From positions 1-6,694 of the forward strand of contig DASZCR010000270.1 in the NCBI GenBank assembly GCA_035942915.1: a stretch of 6,694 nucleotides of DNA, given 5' to 3'. Each line of letters starts with the position of its first letter. Positions within the stretch are counted from its first letter, which is position 1. Of this stretch, positions 1-6,154 are shown one piece after another. The stretch is from DASZCR01 sp035942915 (lineage in GTDB: Bacteria; Acidobacteriota; Blastocatellia; Pyrinomonadales; Pyrinomonadaceae). Below the pieces are notes generated by a model. The model did no database searches, was not told the origin of the DNA, and saw only the letters and a list, made by a program, of their open reading frames with translations. Both the position numbers and the translations under genes were made by a program.

Positions 1-2268
1 CTGCTCAGCGTCACGCAACCGGGCGGCAGCGTCACGCGCTATGAATACGACCCGGCCGGCAACCTGATTTCGTCGGCCGACGCAAACGGGCGCAAGACAC
101 TGTTGGAATATGACCAACTGAACCGCCTCATCAAGAAGACCTTCCCCGACGCCACGACCGAACGCACTACCTACGACGGCGCGGGCAACATCACATCCAT
201 CACCGACAGGGCAGGCCGAACCACCACCTACGAGCGCGACCAGATGGATCGCCTTACACTGATACGTTACCCGGATGGAAAGACCGTCGCTTACACCCAC
301 ACCGCCACCGGCCAGCGCGACACGGTCACGGACGAGCGCGGCGTCACCGATTTCGATTACGATGCCTTGGGCAATGTGACGCAGGTGCGCTATCCAGACG
401 GCACGGCCATCAGTTACGCCTACGACCTCGCGGGCAATCGCACCGCCATCACAACGCCCGACGGCACGACCCATTACGGCTACGATAAAAACACGCGGCT
501 CGCGACCGTGACCGACCCGCGCGGCCTCGTCACCTCCTACACCTACGACTCGGCCGGAAACGTCGCACACATTAACCACCCGAACGGCCTCGTCACCTCG
601 AATAGCTACGACCGGACGAACCAACTGACAGCTATCACGACGACCAGACCCGACGGGCAGACGGTCTTCCACGAAACCTACACGAACGACGCAAGCGGCA
701 AGCGCACGCGTGTCGCGCGCAGCGACGGCTCGGCCGTCGCCTATGCTTACGACGCGCAGTCGCGTCTGACGAGTGAAACCTATGTGGACGCCTCCGGCAG
801 CATCACACGGCAAACTCGTTACACCTACGACGCGGTCGGCAATCGCTTGACCATCACCGACGGCGTGGCGAACGTCACGCACGCCTATACCTACAACGCC
901 AACGACCAGCTTCTCTCCGACGGGACATCCACCTTCGCCTACGATGCCAACGGCAACACCATCTCGAAGAGCATCTCCGGCTCGGCGACTCAGTTCGCCT
1001 ACGATACGCTGAACCGTCTGACGCAGGTGACGCAGCCCGACGGCACAACCGTCTCTTACGCTTACGATGCTGACGGCAATCGTGTGCGCGCCACCGATGC
1101 GAGCGGCGCGGTCACGAATTACGTCGTCGACCCGACAACCGAAGCGCCGCGCGTGCTCGTCGAAACGGACGGCGAAGGGCGTGTGGTCGCCACTTACACT
1201 TACGGCCTTGGGCTTATCAGCCAGCGTCGTCAAGGGTTCGATTCCTTCTACCTTCAGGACGCGCTCGGCTCGACGCGCGCCCTCACCGATGCCAGCGGCA
1301 ACGTTACCGACAGCTACACTTACGACGCCTTCGGCCAACTCACGTCGAGCACTGGTTCGACAGCCAACTCGTTCCTCTACGCGGGCGAGCAGCACGACGC
1401 GTCCACCGACCTCTATTACCTGCGTGCGCGCTACTACAACCCGTCGGCCGGTCGCTTCATGTCGTCGGATCGCTATCAGGGAAGATTGAGCGCGCCGACG
1501 ACGCAGCACAAGTATGCCTACGCCGAGAACGACCCTGTTAACTCGACCGACCCGACCGGGCGTTTCACCAGAGAGGAGGGTATCGCCATGCACCAGATTA
1601 TCGGGAGGTACTACCTTGGGATGTGGGGCGACTACTGGGTCAGCCAGAAGGTTCTCAAAGCCAGCAAGGCAAAGCGATTGAAGGGATTGGTTTATGGGCC
1701 GAATGGGAAAGGGGCTTACGACCGTTATGTGAGGACGGGTAACCCCGGCAAGGGCGACCGAGGTGCAGGGCGGCCCGACCTTCGCAATTACGAAACCGGC
1801 GACGTTTACGAAATCAAACCCTTCAACCCGGACGGCATCCGTCGTGCGCTGGAAGAAGTGACGGATTATGTCCAGGCCCTGAACCTTCTGGAGAAGGGCG
1901 CGCCGGAGGACGGGCCGTGGATTTACGGCAGCTCATCCTTCTTCCCGGCCGTCACGGTTTTCCCGTTCGACTCCGGACGCATGATGGGAGTCTTTGCCCC
2001 TCCCCTCAGCATTCAAGGATGCATCTTCTACTTTGAAATCCCACAATCCGAGACAAACGCGCTCGACGCGCTCACGGACGCTGCAAACATCTCGATTCGG
2101 CCCGGCATGCAGGCCTTGCGCTCGACGCAATCTAAAGCCAAGCCCGGCGTGTTGACAGCCAAAACCGTCGGGAAAACAGGGCTCAGGCTGGTCGTCAATA
2201 ACGCCCATGCACAGGCGAAAGCCATAGACGCTCGTGCCAAGTTAGCTCCTGTCTTAAAGGCAGCTTGA
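1..2268 (+). CDS. RHS/YD-repeat polymorphic toxin, 3' part, with a PD-(D/E)XK-like nuclease tip
   Basis: This frame is open from the first base to a TGA at 2266-2268 (755 codons), so the gene starts left of the window. A TTG at 103 lies inside a YD repeat and is not a credible start. Residues 14 to about 400 (numbered from nt 1) are YD repeats such as YEYDPAGN, YAYDLAGN and YTYDSAGN. These are known to form the hollow RHS cocoon that encloses a toxin. Residues about 417-520 are the RHS core: YLQDALGSTRA, then YYLRARYYNPSAGRF at 472-486, then DPVNSTDPTG ending at 520. The tip, residues 521-755, carries GRPDL and VYEIKP with D593, E604 and K606. This matches a restriction-endonuclease-like catalytic core, so DNA cleavage in rival cells is the likely role (inference). 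The secretion route cannot be seen because the N-terminus is missing. No immunity gene follows. The RHS assignment is very secure and the nuclease call is good but motif-based. Confidence 0.93.
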   Translation: MLSVTQPGGSVTRYEYDPAGNLISSADANGRKTLLEYDQLNRLIKKTFPDATTERTTYDGAGNITSITDRAGRTTTYERDQMDRLTLIRYPDGKTVAYTHTATGQRDTVTDERGVTDFDYDALGNVTQVRYPDGTAISYAYDLAGNRTAITTPDGTTHYGYDKNTRLATVTDPRGLVTSYTYDSAGNVAHINHPNGLVTSNSYDRTNQLTAITTTRPDGQTVFHETYTNDASGKRTRVARSDGSAVAYAYDAQSRLTSETYVDASGSITRQTRYTYDAVGNRLTITDGVANVTHAYTYNANDQLLSDGTSTFAYDANGNTISKSISGSATQFAYDTLNRLTQVTQPDGTTVSYAYDADGNRVRATDASGAVTNYVVDPTTEAPRVLVETDGEGRVVATYTYGLGLISQRRQGFDSFYLQDALGSTRALTDASGNVTDSYTYDAFGQLTSSTGSTANSFLYAGEQHDASTDLYYLRARYYNPSAGRFMSSDRYQGRLSAPTTQHKYAYAENDPVNSTDPTGRFTREEGIAMHQIIGRYYLGMWGDYWVSQKVLKASKAKRLKGLVYGPNGKGAYDRYVRTGNPGKGDRGAGRPDLRNYETGDVYEIKPFNPDGIRRALEEVTDYVQALNLLEKGAPEDGPWIYGSSSFFPAVTVFPFDSGRMMGVFAPPLSIQGCIFYFEIPQSETNALDALTDAANISIRPGMQALRSTQSKAKPGVLTAKTVGKTGLRLVVNNAHAQAKAIDARAKLAPVLKAA
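40..1350 (+). repeat. YD-repeat array within the RHS protein
   Basis: About 19 degenerate protein-level repeats recur every 20 or so residues. Two flavours roughly alternate: YxYDxxGN (for example YTYDAVGN, FAYDANGN, YAYDADGN) and YDxxNRL (EYDQLNRL, FAYDTLNRL). Linkers are rich in TxPDGT and TDxxG. At DNA level the units share short words such as 'cctacgac' but have diverged, so this is an old coding repeat and not a recent tandem expansion. In known RHS structures such repeats form a beta-strand spiral shell. Confidence 0.9.
1561..2268 (+). other. Variable C-terminal toxin tip, PD-(D/E)XK nuclease-like domain
   Basis: The tip begins right after the DPTG motif that closes the RHS core. The nuclease-like part covers residues about 550-680 (numbered from nt 1). 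It has a basic Gly-rich lead-in, GRPDL with D593, a turn ending in TGD, then VYEIKP with E604 and K606. A helix follows (RRALEEVTDYVQALN) and then hydrophobic strands around VFAPPLSIQGCIFYFEI. The D-X10-E-X-K spacing, the proline after K606 and the following amphipathic helix ending in 'ALN' are typical of restriction-endonuclease-fold toxin tips. The last 70 or so residues are Ala/Lys-rich and probably helical, with no function I can assign. The exact Tox-REase subfamily is not identified. Confidence 0.72.
1573..1590 (+). promoter_or_regulatory. Possible internal ribosome binding site and in-frame ATG at the toxin tip
   Basis: GAGGAGG at 1573-1579 lies 8 nt before an ATG at 1588-1590 that is in frame with the RHS protein (residue 530). 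Translation from here would give a free tip of 226 residues starting MHQIIG and containing the whole nuclease motif. The Shine-Dalgarno match and spacing are good. Chance occurrence cannot be excluded, because the bases also encode R-E-E-G. Confidence 0.35.
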
Positions 2269-2344
2269 ACATGCTCGACGGCACGGGTCGGAGCGCGCAG
2301 GCCACGGCCGTAGAGGCCGGGTCACGTTAAAGGCAAACGGCGGA

Positions 2345-2380
2345 CTAAGGTGGTGAGGCCACGTCGTCTCACCACCTTAG
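2345..2380. terminator. Strong hairpin between convergent genes, likely bidirectional terminator
   Basis: CTAAGGTGGTGAG (2345-2357) and CTCACCACCTTAG (2368-2380) are perfect 13-bp inverted arms. A G-T and a C-G pair can extend the stem inward, leaving a 6-nt loop. The hairpin lies 76 nt past the toxin stop and about 50 nt past the kinase stop, where the two converging transcripts meet. Neither side has a real T-tract, so classical intrinsic termination is not assured. A protective 3'-end hairpin or a Rho-assisted site is also possible. Confidence 0.6.
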
Positions 2381-2429
2381 CCTGTTCGAGGCATGTCAAA
2401 GTCGCGGTTCGTCCTATGCAGTAAAAGGT

Positions 2430-5183
2430 CTAACGCATCCTCTCAAGCTTCTCCGAGGCTGCTCGCATTTCGTCGATGTTTCTCAAGTCCCATGCGGAGA
2501 GAGTGTTTTGCGCCTGAGCTTTCAGCATCAACTCCAACGCCCGATGATAATTTTCCTTTGCCGCCGCGAGATGTGTCTGGCGCGTCTGCCCGGCGGTGAT
2601 TTTGACGAGGTCAGCGTGAAGCGAGCCGGTGGTTGCACGTGTCGTTGCCAGATTGCGTAAAGCTCGCATGTCCGCAGCATCTTCCCCGACCTTCTTTTCA
2701 AACAGCGCAACACTTTTTTGATATGCCGCGAGCGCGTCCGGATAATCACGCCGTTGCCAGCGCGCGTCGCCGAGTTTCGTATAAAGCGCGGCCGCGTCGG
2801 CGTCGTAGCCGCGATTGAGCGGGTCTTTGTCCATCAACTCAAGATAAATCGCCGCCGCTTTTTCCAGATAAGCGATGGCCTCGTCCGGCCTTCCCAACAG
2901 TGAAGCGGCCGTTCCGAGCCGCACGTAAGTTCGCGCCAGATTGTGCCGCGCCTGAGCGTTGGCGCGGTCAGTCGCCGCTGTCTCTTCAGCGATTTTTCGC
3001 GCCTTGTCGCCCAACTCGAACATCCGCGCGTTATCAATCTCCTCGTAGATAACGGCCGCCGTCTGGTAAGTCCTCCAAAGCTCTTGTTTGAAATTCGCGT
3101 CGTGCGGGTGACGTGCGGCGAGCGATTCGGCGAGGCTGACGGCTTCGTTCATTTTCGCCTCGGCTTCCGGCTGGCGGCTTTCCCACGAAAGCACGAATCC
3201 GAGATACGCCAGACAGTTGGCGAGCGTCCGCTGGACTTCCGCGTCGTCCGCGCCTTCGCGGTGCAACGCCTTGAGTTCGCTCTCCGTTTGCTCAAGCAGC
3301 GGAATGGCCTCGCCGAATCGATTGATGCCGCCGTAGCTGATTGCGGCTTCGACACGCGTTTCAAGTAGCGCCGTCCGCAGCGCGAGCGAACCGGGATTTT
3401 CCGCGACCAAGTTTTCGTAAATCTGCATGGCTTCTCTTTCGTCGCGGATTCCGCCTTCGGTATCGTTCTGGGCCATCCGCCTGACGCCGAGCAGCAGCAA
3501 GTTATCCGCTAACAATCGCCTGTTTTCCGCATCCCCCGGATTTGTTCCCAACAGCCGACGCCGAATCGCCTGTGCTTTTTCGAGGCTCACAATCGCGCCA
3601 CGAAAATCGCTCAAACTCGGTTTACGCGAATCGCCTTGCAGTACGCCGACCTGCTCGTAGGCCGCCGCGAGTTCCGCCTGCAAAACGAAATCGTCGGCCG
3701 ACTCGCCCGCGAGCGAGTCGAGGTATTTCAGTGATTGCGCGACGAGCGCCTGACGCGCCACGGTCGAGCCTTCTAGGCGCTCGATCTTAGGAGCGATGTC
3801 GGTCAGCAACGCGTTGGAAAGTCGGCGCACGTCGTCGAAGCGCCGCTCTGCGCGGTCGCGCTCGCGGCGCGCGACGCCAGCCTGCCACAGCGCGAGGGCG
3901 AGGCCGGCGACGAGCGCGACGACGACGAGCGCGGCGGCCGTGACTGCCGCGCGGTTGCGCCTCACGAATTTCGCCGCGCGGTAGCCTAAAGAGTCTTGGT
4001 GGGCGAGGACGGGGCGGCCTTCGAGGTGTCGGCGAATGTCTTCGGAGAACTGCGCGGCCGAGGTGTAGCGCCGCTCAGGCTCCTTGCGCATTGCCGTCAG
4101 CACGATGGCGTCGAGGTCACCCTTCAGACGACGGCGCAACTCTCTGGGCTTCTCTCCGCGCGCGAGGCTCACGGTTTCGGCGGTGATGCGGCTCGTCGTC
4201 GCGCCGTCCTCGCCCGCTTGTTCCTGCGGGCGCGTGACGACAACGCTCGGCTTCTCAGGCTCGGTCTCGCAAATGACCTTTTCGATTTCGGCCGGGAGCA
4301 GGGTCTTGAATCTGTAAGGCTGATGTCCCGTGAGCAGCTTGTAGAGCAGCACGCCGAGTGAATAGATGTCGCTCGCGGTCGTGATGCTCGCGCCGCGCAC
4401 CTGTTCGGGGCTGGCGTACTCGGGCGTCATCATGCAGGCGGCGGTCGCCGTCTCCGCCCCCGCACGCGCGTCGCGGCCGAGCAGTTTGGCGATACCGAAG
4501 TCTAGGAGCTTCGGCGCGCCGTCGGCGGTGACGAGGATGTTCGATGGCTTGAGGTCGCGGTGGACGACGAGGTTGCGGTGCGCGTAGTCCACGGCCGCGC
4601 AGATGTCGCGGAAGAGCCGCAGCCGCGCACTGATTGAGAGCCGCTCGCGGTCGCAGTACTCATCGACGGGGACGCCCTCGATGTAGTCCATCACAAGGTA
4701 GGGCGTGCCGTCTTCGGTCGCGCCGCCGTCTATGAGCCGCGCGACGTTGGGGTGGTCGAGGTCTGCGAGGATTTGCCGTTCGTCGAGGAAGCGGTGAAGG
4801 AGGAGACGGTCGCCGAGACCGCCGCGAATCAGCTTGACGGCGACCTGCTTCTGGTACTCGTCGTCGGCGCGTCGGGCGAGGAAGACCGCGCCCATGCCGC
4901 CGCGTCCAAGCTCGCGCTCAATGCGGTACTGGCCGACGTGCCGCCCTGTAAACGATGGCCCGCACGCGCCCGTCGCATCTGAGAACAGGCCGGGCGCGAA
5001 AGCCACGGCCGGAGCTTCGATGAAATTGCCCGCCCGCTCGTGCCACGCCAACAGCGACTCGACTTCTTCGCGGAGTCGCGGGTCGCCGCCGCACACGGCG
5101 TCTAAGTGTGCCGGTCGCGCTTCCGGCTCCCGCTCAAGCGAGGAGAGGAATATCTCTTCGACCTTGACCCAGGACACGCTCAC
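2430..5183 (-). CDS. Membrane-anchored PknB-type Ser/Thr protein kinase with C-terminal TPRs
   Basis: A complete Hanks-type kinase of 917 residues from the GTG at 5183. The GTG at 5198, five codons upstream, is less likely because GGAGGG at 5196-5191 sits 7 nt before 5183. Residues 1 to about 60 are the helical lead region usual in acidobacterial kinases (EEIF, EPEARPAHLDAVCGGDP). The catalytic domain follows: GRGGMG loop 93-98, Lys117 in VAVK, Glu135, HRDLKPSN 208-215 with catalytic Asp210, DFG 228-230, SPE 258-260 and Asp272. All key residues are present, so it should be active. A basic stretch (KFVRRNR) precedes one transmembrane helix at about 415-433. The remainder is TPR-like, clearest at about 746-788 and 796-832, and probably extracytoplasmic. 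By family it phosphorylates cytoplasmic proteins in response to something bound by the TPRs; ligand and targets are unknown. It follows a broken ECF sigma-factor gene on the same strand. Confidence 0.96.
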   Translation of the reverse strand: MSVSWVKVEEIFLSSLEREPEARPAHLDAVCGGDPRLREEVESLLAWHERAGNFIEAPAVAFAPGLFSDATGACGPSFTGRHVGQYRIERELGRGGMGAVFLARRADDEYQKQVAVKLIRGGLGDRLLLHRFLDERQILADLDHPNVARLIDGGATEDGTPYLVMDYIEGVPVDEYCDRERLSISARLRLFRDICAAVDYAHRNLVVHRDLKPSNILVTADGAPKLLDFGIAKLLGRDARAGAETATAACMMTPEYASPEQVRGASITTASDIYSLGVLLYKLLTGHQPYRFKTLLPAEIEKVICETEPEKPSVVVTRPQEQAGEDGATTSRITAETVSLARGEKPRELRRRLKGDLDAIVLTAMRKEPERRYTSAAQFSEDIRRHLEGRPVLAHQDSLGYRAAKFVRRNRAAVTAAALVVVALVAGLALALWQAGVARRERDRAERRFDDVRRLSNALLTDIAPKIERLEGSTVARQALVAQSLKYLDSLAGESADDFVLQAELAAAYEQVGVLQGDSRKPSLSDFRGAIVSLEKAQAIRRRLLGTNPGDAENRRLLADNLLLLGVRRMAQNDTEGGIRDEREAMQIYENLVAENPGSLALRTALLETRVEAAISYGGINRFGEAIPLLEQTESELKALHREGADDAEVQRTLANCLAYLGFVLSWESRQPEAEAKMNEAVSLAESLAARHPHDANFKQELWRTYQTAAVIYEEIDNARMFELGDKARKIAEETAATDRANAQARHNLARTYVRLGTAASLLGRPDEAIAYLEKAAAIYLELMDKDPLNRGYDADAAALYTKLGDARWQRRDYPDALAAYQKSVALFEKKVGEDAADMRALRNLATTRATTGSLHADLVKITAGQTRQTHLAAAKENYHRALELMLKAQAQNTLSAWDLRNIDEMRAASEKLERMR

Positions 5184-5190
5184 GGCACTT

Positions 5191-5196
5191 CCCTCC
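5191..5196 (-). promoter_or_regulatory. Ribosome binding site that sets the kinase start
   Basis: On the minus strand GGAGGG (5196-5191) is followed by a 7-nt spacer and GTG at 5183-5181. It overlaps the upstream GTG at 5198, which would otherwise give the longer reading. This favours MSVSWVKVEEIF as the true N-terminus. Confidence 0.75.
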
Positions 5197-5208
5197 ACCG
5201 ATTTCGCG

Positions 5209-5370
5209 CTACAGCGACGCCCTAGCCACCACCCGGTCGCGCTCGACCGTCGCGGTGTACGCGCCGAGGACTTCGGCCGCCTCGCCGAAGCTCAGGCCGC
5301 CGAAGAAGCGCAACTCGATGACGCGGCCTTTGCGCTCGTCGGTCTCTGCCAAACGCTTGAGCACCGCATC
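5209..5370 (-). pseudogene. ECF sigma factor remnant (region 4 only)
   Basis: Reading minus-strand codons down from 5370 gives DAVLKRLAETDERKGR, then VIELRFFGGLSFGEAAEVLG, then a TAG at 5211-5209 (53 residues). This matches sigma-70 region 4 of the ECF factors that commonly precede acidobacterial Ser/Thr kinases. Their usual ending resembles 'SPATVKRDWxxARAWLYRE'. Here that stretch reads ATVERDRVVARASL followed by TAG where Tyr is expected, with 'RE' encoded just beyond. Region 4.1 is well kept and the recognition helix and tail are eroded. No region 2 is visible upstream in any frame: this frame is closed by TAA at 5430-5428, and no start codon with a ribosome binding site exists. It is therefore a truncated, decaying gene. 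The kinase ribosome binding site begins 12 nt after the TAG, as expected for a former two-gene operon. Confidence 0.72.
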
Positions 5371-6154
5371 ATGACATCGAGAGAATTCGCGACTTCCACC
5401 CCGGGCCGCCTCAGCGAGTCGCGGATTTTACCCTCGTCGCAAACTTTTAGGAAAAGTTTTTTCTCGCGCGCGATACGGGATTGCACTCCGCCGCTGCGCG
5501 TCTTGTAGTTGAACGCGCGACACGCGCCTTCCCAACTCCGCCTAGGCCCTCTTCTGCATTAGCGACGTTTTCGTGGCAACACAGTTCTTAATCAACAATA
5601 TAATCGCGCAAGACCACAGAGCGATCCGCAGGAGGTGGCTAGCGCCACTAGTGCTTGCCGCTCTTTCCACACCGCGCAACGGACGCTCGAAGGCATTGAA
5701 GCTACACACATGATGAGGAAGGGGCACGTTAAGAAAGTAGGCGTAAGAGACGCGACGGCGCGCGCGAAGTTCGCCACGAGCATCTTCGGGGCGGCCGCTT
5801 AACGAGTTACTCCGCCGGGCCTCTTCCTACCTCAAAGCAATTCCTGCTATACAATCAGCATTGGTGTAATGGCTACACAACTCGCAGGTTTGTGAACACT
5901 TGATTTACCAAAACAAGTCTTTTACCTATTCTATATGAAATAACTTTTTGTGAAACACTTCTTCCCTTTCCCTCGCTAAGCTAGACACATTGCCTGTAAA
6001 TGGCTCCCCAGATTGAGCGTTTGTGTAATGCTCTGCTCAGCCCTGCTAGAGATTTGTCAGGGAGTGAAACGGGGTGAAACGTATCTGCGCTGCTTTGCGC
6101 TTACCGGACGCTTTGAGTCAGTTGGATTCCGAGTCGGGTGACGCTTGCTCACAC
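5371..6154. other. Gene-poor region, about 780 bp
   Basis: I find no convincing gene on either strand. Minus-strand open frames around 5542-5783 lack family resemblance, ribosome binding sites and gene-like composition. The left part is GC-rich and contains the AT-rich palindrome. The middle part, about 5840-5960, becomes AT-rich and holds a near-direct repeat TTGTGAACACTT / TTGTGAAACACTT (5890-5901, 5948-5960). At 6041-6062 CCCTG...CAGGG can form only a weak 5-bp stem. The region follows the 3' end of the minus-strand gene at 6155 and must contain whatever promoter now drives the kinase. No tRNA, rRNA or CRISPR signal is seen. Confidence 0.6.
5441..5459. promoter_or_regulatory. AT-rich palindrome upstream of the sigma remnant and kinase
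   Basis: AAACTTTT (5441-5448) and AAAAGTTT (5452-5459) are perfect 8-bp inverted arms around a 3-nt centre, in otherwise GC-rich DNA. On the minus strand a TAAAAT (5430-5425) that could serve as a -10 box lies about 10 nt downstream, with no convincing -35. It may be an operator or promoter element for the sigma-kinase unit. On the plus strand the right arm is followed by further Ts, so a weak terminator cannot be excluded. Confidence 0.35.

Noticed and set aside
40..1350. YD repeats considered as a tandem DNA repeat or mobile element
   Set aside because: Periodicity is at protein level with heavy DNA divergence, as expected for an RHS shell.
2271..2330. 19-codon reading frame directly after the toxin, considered as a mini immunity gene
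   Set aside because: Too short, no ribosome binding site, and a Gly/Ala-rich sequence typical of random GC-rich DNA.
2943..3368. 141-residue plus-strand frame opposite the TPR region
   Set aside because: Antisense shadow of the kinase, whose frame carries all domain evidence.
5292..5486. 64-residue minus-strand frame overlapping the sigma remnant
   Set aside because: Its second half is the sigma region read in the wrong frame (low-complexity Ser/Ala), and the first half has no resemblance to sigma region 2.
4834..5508. 224-residue plus-strand frame antisense to the kinase start and sigma remnant
   Set aside because: It is the antisense shadow of a clearly coding GC-rich region; composition is Arg/Ser/Pro-rich with no domain.
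5710..5802. 30-codon plus-strand reading frame starting ATG ATG
   Set aside because: No ribosome binding site, no recognisable family and very short; it ends in low-complexity Ala.
5862..5910. tRNA-like stretch (GGTGTAATGGCTAC resembling a D-arm, then CACAA...TTGTG)
   Set aside because: The putative anticodon loop is 9 nt and not 7, no T-arm GTTCGANNC is present and no acceptor stem pairs.
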